Below are positions 27,416 to 39,499 of a DNA stretch of 64,000 nt, piece after piece. This DNA comes from Wuchereria bancrofti (Eukaryota; Nematoda; Chromadorea; Rhabditida; Onchocercidae). The notes beneath the pieces are model-generated. The model did not search any database. It saw only the letters and a list, made by a program, of their open reading frames with translations, and was not told the origin of the DNA. Both the position numbers and the translations under genes were made by a program. The number at the start of each line of letters is the position of its first letter. Positions within the stretch are counted from its first letter, which is position 1. The DNA lies in assembly GCA_005281725.1 (NCBI GenBank), contig SSBO01000008.1, positions 620,001 to 684,000 on the forward strand. Direction: 5' to 3'.

Positions 27416-28815
27416 AGAAATTTTCACACATCATTCAATCAATTTTGATCTTTTCCCTCAAATTTTCCAAATGAAAACATTCAGTATTTATGTTCAAATA
27501 TTTTCTTATGTCCTATAATTTTTATTTTCTTCTTTTCATAGTCATTTTTTAGATTTGTTTTTTGGAAAATTTTCACAGTATGACAAATTTTTATAAAATA
27601 CGAAAAAAGATAACAGTGAAAAGTATCTATTAAAAGCTATTCAAGAAAAAAGCTTTTAATTTTCTTTTTTTTTTTGGAATTATATAATTTAAATTATATA
27701 TCTACTTTAAATGATAGATTAGTTTCCATTTTTCTCTTTTAAAGCATTTTTGGAGCGCGTTATTTTGATGGTTATTGGCTTTATCCATTTATGGAATATT
27801 TATCAGTGTTAGCATTTATCATAATGTTTTTTATATCCTTCATATTCTTATGGCTTATATATATTCTTGGTGATACGATGAATGTTATGCTTTGGGGTAA
27901 GCTTATCATCTATTTATATCATTTTATATTTAATTAAATTAAGTTAAAGTTTTTTTTTAAATGATATTTTCTATTTAGATAGTCTTAAAGAAATTATTTT
28001 ATCCGAAAATATTTTAAAAAAAATTTTTTTCTCATTATCTTATTCAAAATTTAACGAATTACAGTGATAAAAAAGATTAATCAAAATTTTTTGTTAAAAG
28101 TATGTTTCCTAAAATGATAATTAATTTTGCATTCTTTCATACCAATCATCTCATTAACCAAATCATTTAATCACTTTCATTTTTTGATTGCTTTATGATC
28201 AAGTAATTAGCAAGTTTTTAGCTTATATTAAACTTTTGAGAATATTATCTTCAATAATATTTTTGTGAATTCCAATGTACAACGAGTTTTTTTACATTAT
28301 CAACTTTACTTTATGATAAAATTTTGAGAAATTTTGCAATGTTTGGATAATAGGATATGAAAAATAATTAAATTAAAGAAGAGTAAAATTAAAAAGAAAT
28401 GTCATTTATGTTCATTTTTTAAATGTTAGATTAAAAAAAATTGCTAAACCATAATTGTGTAAAAATAATATTAAATCATTACGGAAAATATGCCTTATTA
28501 AAATTAAGTTTCAGGTGGCGCAACACATTCCGAACCAATAGAGAAAGCAAAATAGAGAAATTTTCACACATCATTCAATCAATTTTGATCTTTTCCCTCA
28601 AATTTTCCAAATGAAAACATTCAGTATTTATGTTCAAATATTTTCTTATGTCCTATAATTTTTATTTTCTTCTTTTCATAGTCATTTTTTAGATTTGTTT
28701 TTTGGAAAATTTTCACAGTATGACAAATTTTTATAAAATACGAAAAAAGATAACAGTGAAAAGTATCTATTAAAAGCTATTCAAGAAAAAAGCTTTTAAT
28801 TTTCTTTTTTTTTTT
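26536..28815 (+). repeat. 1140-bp tandem duplication covering exons 4-5 of the AIG1-like gene
   Basis: Units 26536-27675 and 27676-28815 appear identical wherever compared, including exon 4, intron 4, exon 5 with its stop, and 3' flank. The unit boundaries fall in a shared TTTTCTTTTTTTTTT tract, so the junction could come from slippage or recombination in poly-T, or from mis-assembly. The second copy lies after the first stop codon and is not needed for a full-length product. Confidence 0.9.
27745..28555 (+). pseudogene. Duplicated exons 4 and 5 of the AIG1-like gene
   Basis: Second copies of exon 4 (27745-27896) and the terminal exon (28515-28555), with intact splice sites and frame. They lack exons 1-3, so they cannot make a protein alone. 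Splicing from exon 3 to either exon 4 copy would give the same protein. Confidence 0.7.
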
Positions 28816-28819
28816 CGAA

Positions 28820-30105
28820 TTTTGATGATTTAACAGTTGCAGTATCATTTTGATTGTATTCCAGCTTTTCTTTTTCTGTCTTTGTTTATCTCCTTCTTTT
28901 CTCTTTCCCTGTCTCTCCCTCTCTCTTTCAACTAAATTAATTATTTCTGCTGTTTAAAAGTTTAATGATTCTAAACTTAACTTCTTTTATTATTTTTAAC
29001 GCGTGAAAATAAGTCTAACATTAAATCTTAGTGTTTTAGACTTATTCTTGCTAATGAGACAATAATCATTTTATATTTATTACATAATTATTATAACTTT
29101 GCTAATATATTATATTTCTAAAATTATCGCAGTATAAAAGTATTACAAGCGAATTTATCCTTTTCTCGTATTCAAAACAATGAAATTGATATGGAAATGA
29201 AATAAAAAGAGAAAAAAGTTTTGTAATTAAATTTCTTTTCAAGTAATTCTATCATTACAAAAATTTGCTGAATATATTTATTAAACATTTCCTGAACAAG
29301 TAGTATGAATTTTTTTTTCTCGGCTTTTCTTTTCTTGTTCTTGTTTTGTGGTTTTTTTTTTTTTAACTTTTGCAATATTTTTATGTTTTATTCGAATTGA
29401 GAGTGAAATTGGCGGAAATGGAATTGCTGGATTTCTTTTAGTTTAATCTAATTTTAGAATTTGTTTCGAAAATACGATTTTTTTTTTTGATATTGTATGC
29501 TCTGAAAAAATCATAAAACTCAGGTTGGATGATGATGATTGAAATGATAGATGCAAAAATTGCATCATTTCTTTTTAAAAATTTTCCCAAAATTAAAAAA
29601 AAAAAACATCGTTGTTATGATCCGTTAAAATATTTCAAATTTTGCAGTAGAAATAGGATATATTGATTTTTACATTATAAAAGTTATGCAAAATTCCATT
29701 ATTGAAGTAAATATTTCTTTCTGTTTCTATTCCAAAATACTTAATAATTAAGAAAATTTAAAATTATCGATTAATCATTACACCATTGATTCTAACATAA
29801 CTGAATAATATTAATAGCACTTTAATTTTCAGTTTATTCATTTGTCGTTGTCAACTAGCATGAAATAATTTTTTGTTGTTAAATTTTTAATACACCTATT
29901 TCAATTATGAAGTATTTTATCAGTTTTTTAAATTTTAATTAATAAATTAATTAATAAATTAAAACGCATATATTTGAAATTTTTCGAAAAATTAGTTAAA
30001 TAATAATTATAAAATATATACATATGTATATTCCAATTTTGTGCGCTTACAGTGAATTTACACAGAAATTCAATATGACATATGATTGATTCTATTAATT
30101 CTCTT
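28820..30105. other. Intergenic, no supported gene
   Basis: A/T-rich DNA between the AIG1-like gene and the phosphatase pseudogene, which are transcribed towards each other. It has a pyrimidine-rich tract near 28.9 kb and no exon chain. Confidence 0.5.
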
Positions 30106-30639
30106 ATGCTCATTTTGATAAATATATATGTATTTTATCCTCTAAATCATCTTCAACATCTGCCGTTGGTACGAGCTTTTCCTTTCGTTGCTGCTCATAT
30201 TCGCTTGGCTTAAGTTGTAGAAATGATCATTCCAAATGGTTATCCACTTGTAACCATAAATAATTAATACTTTTGCGCTTGCTTTTTTCAAATATTTCAA
30301 ATACTTTCCTTTTCCTTCTCAAAAAAAAAAAACTCATTTTGATAAAAGCACCAATATCTGACTGGAACGTTTATGATACTGTTTGAGAATTGAATCGAAT
30401 GGTAATTATTAATCTTTACGTCATTTTCCACTAAAATTTTTTGTTTTCTTTTTCTTATTTTTGCGACCTATATGTCAAGCTCACAAGCCATATTTCAGGG
30501 TAAACTAATAATTACGATGAGTTATGATTATGCTTAAATACGCTTAAAATTTACATCATATCTAAAATAAATATTTCATTAATATTTATTATAATTTAAT
30601 CAATTGAAAAATGTTTAACATCAACAGCACTAGTAATAA

Positions 30640-30680
30640 TAATTAAATAAATAAATAAATAAGTAAATAAATAAATAACA
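30640..30680. repeat. (AAAT)n microsatellite
   Basis: About nine AAAT/AAGT units inside the last intron of the phosphatase pseudogene. Confidence 0.75.
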
Positions 30681-33372
30681 AACAACAAAAGCACTAAATC
30701 AAAATAAGAATTATACCTGAATTAAAATAATAATTGTATTCATTATGAAATTAAAAAAAGCACTTCCCAGAGTTTATTGAAAATTATGTAATTGCTATGT
30801 GAAAATAATTTTGATTAATTAACAACGACAACAGTAGCAAAATTACAAAGACCTTCGTGATATCGTGCAGCTGAGAAGACAGTTATAAGCCTACGATTCG
30901 CAAAAAATGCACAACCAAATTCGACAACCTGTAAGATAGCATTAATTAATTAATGATTATGCTAATAGGAAGTCTAATCTAAATATTTTCAGTTACAGCA
31001 TTTCATAATTATTTTAATCGCATTAAATAGTAGCTGAATTATTATCTTATATTTTCAGTGAAGCAAAGAAAAACAGAGTGTGAGAAATCTCATTTTGAAA
31101 TAAAAAATGCCATCACAATTTTGATGCAACCAAATTAGGCAAAGTATAATTATTTTGAAATTACTCTAAACTATCCTTTTATTTTAGGGGATAACAAATT
31201 TATCCTATTAATTATAGGTATCATCAAAATAACTAATAAACATTCCGAATATATAAAATTTGTTACTAATAAAAAAATGAAATAAAGCTGGTATGGAAAA
31301 AAGAACTTTCAAAAAAAGAGAAAAAAATTTTTGTAAAAAAAATTTAATAATATTGGAACAACTATTAGCAGCTGTTGATTCTATTGAATTAGTTAATTAG
31401 TCAAATATTTCTACGTAATATATAAAGATCTAATTAATTAGCAATATTTAAAAATAAATAAGAGATAGATGTATGTTTTTTTTCTACTATAAAATAATAG
31501 CATTAATTTTGACATTAATTTTCTCTAAAATAGAAATTTGAATAATAATAATTTTTTTGTAATAAAATTTATATGCTAAACAATTAATACGTAAATTACT
31601 GGATGTGTTCGTATAACCATATCAATGCCAAGTTGTTTGATCTTTTCATGCACAGCATTCTCACCAAAAATCCATGAAACACCACGAACTTAATTCCACT
31701 GGAAACCTTTTGCACCATTTTCCGGATCTGCCAAAAGTAAATCCTGCGCTAAACATTTTACCATTCTTAGTGGTCTAAAAAAAGTTATGCTAAAAATATC
31801 GAATTAATTATAAATTATTTTATATATATCATAAATCATAGATTATCATTTAAATATTGGCAAATTTCAGATTTTCAGAATTAATGAAGGAAAAAAAGAG
31901 AAAAAAAAAGGAAAAAGGACAATTAGCAAAGCTCTAATTAACTATAACCAGTATATGAGTAACATTGCTTAGTGATTCTTGAAACTTTTATTGATTTTTA
32001 GCTTTCAAAAAAAAAGTTTTATTTTTTCTTGTAATTTATAATTTTAAGATAAGTTTCAGAAAACCTTTTAACATTTCTAATATCATTTAAAGAATTCAAT
32101 TCTGGTGATAAGTCACCATGCATGCATAATATTTTGCCTGCACAATTGCTGCTAATGGCATTTCGGCAATAACTTCATTAAATGATTGTTATAAACCTTG
32201 TGCATCAGCTTGAATACGATAACGTGCCCTGATTTCTACTGCGAAACCATATGTCCTAATTTTTCAATTAATTTGATTTATTTTTAAATTATTTAATTAT
32301 CAAAGAGATAATTCATAGTGTATGTATGTACGTGTGTATGTGTGTGTGTGCTTTTGTTGCATAATTAGAAATAAAACATTTTTAATTTATTGTCAAGAAA
32401 TTAAGAATTTCTTCGGAAAAGTTATTTAATTATTATTGCAATAAATGGGGAAAGAGTAGTTTAAAAAAACGAAAGTAAAAGTTTTGATTTACTTTCACTA
32501 ATTATTAATGATTTTTAATAAATATGCAATTTTAATTTAAAAAAAAATAATGACAAATAATAACAATTAAAATATACATTCTATATAATTTGCATTCTAA
32601 AAACAATTTTCATTATATATTCTAAAAATAATTTTTTCGTTTGTTAAGAAAAAACAAAGCTTTTTTTTTTTTTTAAAAACAAACTTATTAATATGAAATA
32701 ATTCATGATTGCCACGTAAGAGAAAAACAAATTTGGGGAATTGTATTTTGCATGCCAAAAGGCGCACTATTACTTCCAATGGATGTCTACCACGATCAAC
32801 ATAATCGCCCAGAAATAGATGTCGTACTTTGAATGGTAAACCAAATGACTGAATTATGTATAATTTTGAAATGTGATTAAATTTTATATACAAATTAACT
32901 TCAAAATAAAATCACATCAATTTTTGAAATTAATTAAAATGTTATTGATAAATCAATTTTAAAACAAATACCAATATTATATTACATTCACATTAGCTTA
33001 ACTATCAAATTTCGTTTAATCTATATTGAAGTGATAAAAAGAAAGCCAAAATAATATTTCAATGTTTATTCAAAAGCATAATGAAACAAGCGAAAAGATA
33101 AGTGCAAAATTTTGAAATTTAACGATTTAAATAAAACGAATATATGGATTATAACTTTTTTTCTAGAATATTGCTATTTAGTTGCAATTTGTTAGAACAG
33201 ATCACTAAATCATCAAACATTTCAATAATTCTGATAAAAAAAACAATGATAAACTTATAAGGTATCACAGCAAAAAAAAAATTATATTAAATTAATTATT
33301 TTATGGCAATATTGTGGTATAATAATTTTTTCATTGCATTTATACATTTTAACAATTTTTTTTGTAACGTGT

Positions 33373-33670
33373 TTCTTTTTTTTTGAAAAAATTAAAACAA
33401 TAATTTATATCAATTTGAAAAAATTATTAAATTTCAAAATGACAATTACTGTAAAATGTAGACAAAAAAAAAATTTTGCAAACATAAACATTTACAAAAA
33501 ATTAGTTATTTTATAGTTTAATATTTTTTTTAAATAATATATAAATCATTTCTTTTTTGAAGAAATTAAAATGATAATTTATATCAATTTGAAAAAAAAT
33601 GATTAAGTTTTAAAATGAAAAATACTATAAAATGTAAAAAAAGAAAAAGAAAAAAAAATCAAAATAAACA
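33373..33670. repeat. Diverged ~178-bp tandem duplication in phosphatase pseudogene intron 1
   Basis: The stretch starting near 33373 and the one starting near 33549 share the core ATAATTTATATCAATTTGAA and flanking order, with substitutions and small indels. Confidence 0.6.
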
Positions 33671-34247
33671 TACAGCAAAAATACGCATCAAATCATCGTA
33701 CTGTCCATGAATATCACCGCAAATATTAACAGGACATGGCACTTCAACTAATGTTGGAACTTTTTGAAATGATGCTTTTGCCATTGTTAATAATTGATGT
33801 AAATCTGGTAATTCATATTCCATTCGAGTTGAACCAGCCAATAGATGTTTCTTGATTAATTCTCGTAGTACTAGCTAAAATCTAATGGAGAGAGAGGAAG
33901 ATAAAGGGAGAAAATGCATCATTAATTTAATAAAATTTATCAAAATTCTTCTTTTGAAATTATTTAAAGAAAAAATATAGGTATACAGAAATGATATTAA
34001 ATCTTTTTTTCAGTGGACAATGGATTTCTTTAACAAGCGGTGGTTTATTCATTTCTTTCATTGTTGGTGGTTTACTACTTTTCTTTCCTTTAATAATTTT
34101 CTAAAAAAAATATATATATCTAATTTATCATTGATAAAATTTCCATAAAATATATATCATAATGATTGTGAAATTTAATAACACAATAGTATTAATATTA
34201 TGATAGTACATTTGAATGTGCATAAATTCTTTTCTTTTTTTTTTTTG

Positions 34248-34636
34248 TTTTTTAAGATGAAAAATCGATTGATAAATGGAATTTAAGAAGTTATATATAT
34301 ATGATGACCATGCAAAAATTATTATTATTAAAAATTTTAATTATGAAAAGCAACGTTTACTTCAAAAATAAATAATTTAAAAAAAATAGCAAATAGAAAC
34401 CATTCATCTGTTATTATTGTAAAAAGGTTGCAAATANNNNNNNNNNNTTTTTTAAGATGAAAAATCGATTGATAAATGGAATTTAAGAAGTTATATATAT
34501 ATGATGACCATGCAAAAATTATTATTATTAAAAATTTTAATTATGAAAAGCAACGTTTACTTCAAAAATAAATAATTTAAAAAAAATAGCAAATAGAAAC
34601 CATTCATCTGTTATTATTGTAAAAAGGTTGCAAATA
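34248..34636. repeat. 189-bp identical copies flanking an N gap (assembly overlap)
   Basis: 34248-34436 is repeated exactly at 34448-34636 across 11 N (34437-34447). It has the same pattern as the gap near 20.26 kb and most simply reflects two unmerged overlapping contigs. Confidence 0.9.
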
Positions 34637-34813
34637 AAAATAAGAAATAAAAACACTCATTTCCATGCGATATATCCAAAATTATATTTGGCTATTTTAT
34701 AAGCATTATTTTTCCAACCATATAAGCAAAACTTGCTTTATCACTATTGTCAGAATTATTATTATTGTTGTTATTATTATTAATTATTATTTTAGTTACC
34801 TGATTAGGACCAA

Positions 34814-35072
34814 CTATTTATGACCTATTCTATGATAACTTTCATAGTAATATTTAACACTAACTCTTGATTCCCCTATTTCAGTCCTCTGAGTTGCTTC
34901 ATTTTCGTCCAACATTTTTTCAAATAATCGTTTTATAGAATAATTAATTAAAATTGCAAATTTTTGCTCCTCTTTTTCTGATAAATGGAAAAAGTTTGAT
35001 CCGCAACAGTAATATTTGTGACAATTTGCTGATGACACATTAGCATTGAATCTTCCAGCGATAATTTGAATT
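34814..35072 (-). CDS. Candidate terminal exon of an unknown gene
   Basis: An 86-codon open block on the minus strand follows a CTTCAG acceptor (ending 35073) and stops with TAG. It has no in-frame ATG near its left end, so it would be a last exon. Composition is protein-like and not low complexity (ANCHKYYCCGSNFFHLSEKE, then SIKRLFEKMLDENEATQR). I do not recognise it, and no upstream exon with the needed phase (2) was identified. It lies between the phosphatase pseudogene and the Ser/Pro/Thr-rich secreted gene on the same strand, and could belong to the latter as an alternative 3' exon. Confidence 0.3.
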
Positions 35073-35129
35073 CTGAAGCTCACAGTGAAGGATTTAAGAA
35101 ATGTTGGTTATCTGATTTAGCTGATAAAA

Positions 35130-35312
35130 TCTAAGCTTTCAAATGATCCGACAACACTTTGACATTAATTAAATTTATATATTTTGTAATTGCCAGATAT
35201 GTGCCAAACACTAAGATTCACTAATAGTAGCTAAGGCGTTTGAGGAACACAGTAAAAAAATGCGGAAAAAAAATCAAAACAGTGATTCATTATTCATTGC
35301 ACTGAAATTAAT
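35130..35312. repeat. Diverged duplicate of 38737-38912 (left copy)
   Basis: This block and 38737-38912 align along their length in the same orientation, with shared strings such as TCAAATGATCCG and GGTTCATTATTCAT/GATTCATTATTCAT. The left copy lies just 3' of the Ser/Pro/Thr-rich gene on the minus strand, so the duplication may have carried a gene end. Confidence 0.65.
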
Positions 35313-35322
35313 TAATATCAAA

Positions 35323-36325
35323 TCAAAAGTTTCGTTGGTCCACTGAAATTTGTGAATTTCGGCAATAATCGTCAATGCTTCCGGATTGCATTACGGTGAT
35401 AAATTTTAGTAGAAACTGTAAAAATTTGCAAATTTGGACACAAAAGACTGAAGTTTGCGGAACAGGAGATGAGGAGGTTATAGGAAATACCGGAAGAACA
35501 GGAGATGAGGAAGGACTAGAATGTCTTTCTGATTTCGTTTTCATGCTGTCATTTGGGACGGGTAAATGTGTCGATGTTTCAGGACTGGGAGATGACGAAG
35601 TTGTAGGAAATCCCGGTAAAACACTGAAATGCTTGTCATGTGAATGTCGATTTGATTCTATTTCCGTGTCATAATTTGGGATAGGTGTACGTGTTGATGT
35701 TTCAGGTTCAGGAGATGACGAAGTTTCAGGAAATACCAGTGAAAGAATAGGACGATATTCTGAATCACTTGGTAATTCCATGTGTGTCGAAGTTTCAGGT
35801 TCAGGAGATGACGAAGTTTCAGGAAATAAGGGTGAAGGATTGGAATTTTTGTCATGTGAATAACGTTCTGATTCTGTTTTCATGTCATAATTTGTACTAA
35901 AATCGTTTGGTATGACCGTATTTATCGATGCTTCAGGACCGGAAGATGACGAACTTTCAGGAAGTGCTGGTAGAGGAATGGGATGTAATTCTGATTCCGT
36001 TTTTACGTTGTAATTTGCTGTTCCATCTTTTTGTAGGGTTGGATCTAAACATTTGAATTAATTCGTTCAGTGTCATTTTTTTGTTGTGTAGTGTTGAAAC
36101 GTATGCTTACAGTCATAAACAAGAACCGTTTGAGTTTACTCAATGATAAATTACTTAATCCGACTTTGTTGCTCGTAAAACCGGCAAGGATACTGATATT
36201 ATTTGCTCTGGAATACAATTCCGTATTAATTACTTATGTTTTAAATTAGTGAAAAATACAGTTACTATGAAAGACTTACATGCATTGCTCGCCAGAAAGA
36301 TTGCAAAAAGACATTTAAGCGACAT
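35323..36325 (-). CDS. Secreted Ser/Pro/Thr-rich tandem-repeat protein
   Basis: Two minus-strand exons, 36325-36280 and 36044-35323, joined by donor GTAAGT and acceptor GTTTAG in phase 1, give 255 aa. The ATG is seven bases after TTTTTTCAG, a likely trans-splice site. Residues 1-15 (MSLKCLFAIFLASNA) form a signal peptide that occupies exon 1 alone. The mature chain carries five imperfect copies of a motif like P-E-T-S-S-S-P-E-P-E-T-S-T, at about residues 44, 90, 121, 162 and 203. The spacers include KTESERHSHDK-like and IPND-like segments, and the commonest period is 41 residues. The last 40 residues are different and contain cysteines; that end may be mis-modelled. Known: such Ser/Thr/Pro repeats are usually heavily O-glycosylated and extracellular. 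I do not recognise the family. Inference: a surface-coat or excretory-secretory mucin-like protein, fast evolving by repeat turnover. Confidence 0.72.
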
Positions 36326-36329
36326 TGTC

Positions 36330-38700
36330 AATCTGAAAAAAGAAAACGGAAATTAAAATTAATATTCGAGATAGAGTGATATGTTGCTTCTCCATCGATA
36401 TTCGATCGTTTGTTCTGATAATTACATATGCCAAGGAACTGCTCTGTTCTGACTGCAAAAGTCATTGCAACTTGACAGACAAAATTGGACGACGATAGAT
36501 ACTGGCGATGGAGTCTTGGGACATCAATGAAATTTGACAGTTATAAATTTAACCCGAAAATAGAATACCCTTTTGCAATTGACCCTCACTTTGACTTATG
36601 GGGAATATTTTGGGAAGGAATTGTTCTGCTCCTTTTATTGATTCAAAACAATGTGAAGCAAGTTAGAATGAATAATGAAAGGTTTTGTTTCATTCAAAAG
36701 ACGAATTTCATGTTTAAATGAAATATTTTTATCAATAATGAATGAATTGCTTTTAAATTTTAACAAAGAATTAAAGCTTTGAAAAGCTCTTTTTAACTGT
36801 AATATCGTTTGTTTCCTGTTGTTCCGGAAAACTAGCAAAAGGTACAGAACCGAAGATACATGTTATAAAATTGAGAAGCATATGGGAAAACGAAAAAGGA
36901 TGATTGGAAAACTGAGAAATTTGTGAATAGCTTTTCATTTTACTGAAAATCTTTTGAATAAAATAGTTTTAGTGCAAAAGCAAAAAACGATAACTAGGCT
37001 TTGAAGCAATGATCATTCTTAATTTATGTTCTGATTCTGATCATTCTCGATTTATGTTCGATTCTTTCGGAAAACCTGATTTCTTCTTAACTTTCAAATG
37101 TGACAAAACACTTGTTTACTAAATATCTTAGCAGTAAATCATTGTCGATTGATTAAGAAAAACCGGAGACGAATAATGACTTTCTGCTGCGTAATTCTAT
37201 ACTAATGATGAATAATTTGCTTTCTTAATAGCGTTTGAATAAGCTAAGCTAATATTTAAAATTATAAAAGCCTGAATTGAGTATCCTTTTTGATGTAATC
37301 GATTGAAATTGTAAAGAATTGTTTACTTAAAGTGTTATATCGTAGATTTCTAGAAGAATTGCTTTGACAACACTTAGCAATCGATGTCGCACTAATTAGC
37401 AGTTATCAGTCTAATCAATGGATATTCTATTGCTTTGGACACAGTTTTTGAAACATTTCCTTTTTTAGTAGACAGAAGAATCGTACAATGATCACAATTA
37501 AATTGCCAGACTCAGATTAATTTATGGTCGTAGCGGAAGGCATTTGCATTGATTGCTTTAGCGGATCTTTCCGACAGGACAAACTGATCTGCTAGGCTCT
37601 CTTAAAGAAATATGTCATACAGATGTGATCTGCATGAATTGATTTCAATTTGAACGAATACTGATTCTAAACAAAATTCGATAGATAGATAGATATATTC
37701 TACTTTTGCTTCTATTTTTACTTTAAGTTAGTTCTTGCAAAACAATGCACACAGTTTATCATTTCAACAGTATACTTGGCCCAGAATTGAGGACTAGTTT
37801 ACAGCTAAACCATGGCACAAAAGCAAAGTGGCGGTCGGTGTCGCGAATTTCTATATCGCGAAGCAAAAAAAATGTTAATACTGCTTAATATAGCAATCCA
37901 TTATAAATTCCTTTGCAATGCATCGCACTCGTTTAGCTGACCTTTGATCTTATAACAATCCTATGCTATGAGCATCTACCATTTAATGTCAATTGTAACC
38001 AACTATAGTTCCACCCAATGTAAGTTCTTTGTGATATCCATGCAATCCTTGCATTGTAACTATTGTCCTTTGTAACCTATTGTTCAAGTAACTCATTATC
38101 ATCTAGTTAAACGATTTCTTTGTAAAAATGTCTGATTATAAACCACTCCCACATCTTAATATATATAATGCAGCAGTTTTGTTGGATTTATCAAGATTGT
38201 GCGGTTGCTTCTGTTAATAAAGGATTATTCTCTTCCTCTCTTACCCCACATACTTACATCTACATTGCAACGAATCTCCCTGCAATCAACAACCTTTCCC
38301 GAAATAATAAATTAACTTAACAATCTACCAAGAGAAATTTTGCTTCCACAACAGTCGGTTGAAAGCAATCGTTAAAGTTATTCACATATGATTGAACAAC
38401 GTATTAGCCATATCCATCAGCCAATCGGTAGTTGAATGTCATTTTTGTTCATTAAAAAAGCATCATGTTATAAAAGTGCGAAAAAGTTAATTTAAAATTT
38501 TGATGTAAAATTACATTAAACATACATTACATTTAAAATTTGCTTGTGATAAAATAACAGCAGTGTTAGCACTACCATTTCTGGGAGAAAGATTTGAAAA
38601 AGTTAATCTCATCCTTAGGTTTTAGCGGAAACTGAATCTCTCAGCAATTTACCTGCGAGCAATTTAAATTTCAAAGCATACAATTGCCTTGAAAGATTTA
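36330..38700. other. Intergenic, no supported gene
   Basis: Upstream flank of the Ser/Pro/Thr-rich gene, of more mixed composition than most of the window. It holds a short GATA run (37680) and a possible LTR-like block (37.87-38.26 kb). Open frames here lack splice-site or family support. Confidence 0.4.
37873..38263 (+). mobile_element. Possible solo LTR
   Basis: A block of more balanced composition begins TGTTAATACT after an A-rich tract and could end at ATCTACA. It contains a TATA-like element (TTAATATATATAATGCAG, 38158-38175) and an AATAAA signal (near 38217) in the order expected for U3-R-U5. No target-site duplication or second copy was found, so this is only a suggestion. It could equally be a promoter and polyA signal met by chance. 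Confidence 0.2.
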
Positions 38701-38736
38701 ACAAATGTTTGTTTCTGGTTTAATAAATTATAAACT

Positions 38737-38912
38737 GTCAAATGATCCGTCAATACCTTAACCTTAAATAAAACTATACATATATATTTTATGAATGCCA
38801 AATACGTGGCAAATGCTAAGATTCATTGATAATGGCCAAGGCATTCGAGGGACACAATGAAAAATAGCGGAAAAAGATATGAAAACAGTGGTTCATTATT
38901 CATCGCACAAAA
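38737..38912. repeat. Diverged duplicate of 35130-35312 (right copy)
   Basis: Second member of the pair described at 35130. The sequence to its right (minus-strand upstream) no longer encodes the Ser/Pro/Thr repeats. Confidence 0.65.
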
Positions 38913-38972
38913 CAAAACAGAAACAAACATTTAAGTTTTAAATGTTTTCAAATGAAATCTCACTGAAATTTG

Positions 38973-39236
38973 TTATTCCCGAATTATATTCGCTAAATAC
39001 CGGAAATTATTTGAGATGTAGATACTGTCTTCTAGGATTATCCGGTATGATCGTCGAAATCTTTTATCGGGTTGTAATACATCCTCACAGTTTTGTATCT
39101 TTGAAATGCTAACTCTAACATTAAGACAAAGTTTAGCAACCGAATAGGAATTCAATCCAGGATTCATTTTGGCTAATGCATGAACAAAGCAGATAAGGAG
39201 TTTAATTTCTTTGAAGTGTTTCTCATTTCTTAAATT
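38973..39236 (-). CDS. Possible decayed or divergent secreted-protein exon
   Basis: A minus-strand open frame ending at 38973. From the first Met (39167) it gives 64 aa, but the frame stays open upstream through a hydrophobic, signal-like stretch (KEIKLLICFVHALAKMNPG) that has no Met of its own. It occupies the position relative to the 38737-38912 duplicate that the Ser/Pro/Thr-rich gene has relative to 35130-35312, so it may be the remains of a sister gene. No repeat motif is visible. Function unknown. Confidence 0.25.
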   Translation of the reverse strand, partial: NLRNEKHFKEIKLLICFVHALAKMNPGLNSYSVAKLCLNVRVSISKIQNCEDVLQPDKRFRRSYRIILEDSIYISNNFRYLANIIRE

Positions 39237-39499
39237 TGAATAATTAAATTTTGTTTCAGTTTGTTCATAACAAGTTTTTTGAGCATTAAAGTAGTTAGTT
39301 GAAATTTTAAAATCTTTGAAAAATGTGCAAAAACAGTTTGCTTTTTTGTGAATTAATTTTTTTTTGTTGTTAATGTAATGTATTTTTTTATTAATATACC
39401 TAATTAATTAGTTTTGATTATAAAAATATTTTTATTGATAAAATTAACATGAAAGCCATGTATACAATTCTCCCATTTAGCGTTTATTAAGATTTACAA

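Larger units (their letters stand above)
30110..33874 (-). pseudogene. PP1-type Ser/Thr protein phosphatase pseudogene, six exons
   Basis: Minus-strand exons are approximately 33874-33674, 32848-~32700, 32255-32065, 31774-31600, 30928-~30823 and 30246-30110. In order they encode the PPP signatures [60 protein letters not shown] and FFANRRLITVFSAARYHEG, then a tail like the PP1 C-terminus (SFLQLKPSEYEQQ). Known: PP1-family phosphatases bind two metals through GDxHG, GDxVDRG and GNHE. Lesions seen: TAA in exon 3 (QGL-stop-QSF), a one-base frameshift before the HGDLSP block, TAA in exon 4 (FQWN-stop), and TGA at the position of the conserved Cys before SFQ-L-KP. The usual SAPNYC loop reads SAARYH. 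No start codon was identified; an open block at 34105-34000 may be an N-terminal exon. Introns are kept, so this is not a processed copy. It resembles the many PP1-like (often sperm-enriched) genes of nematodes. Confidence 0.85.

Noticed and set aside
35375..35674. 99-codon plus-strand frame opposite the Ser/Pro/Thr-rich gene
   Set aside because: It is an antisense shadow of the repeat exon. The minus-strand reading has a signal peptide, splice sites and a repeat structure.
36485..36721. 78-codon plus-strand frame
   Set aside because: It begins at a TTG, has no acceptor or donor in phase, and no recognisable motif.
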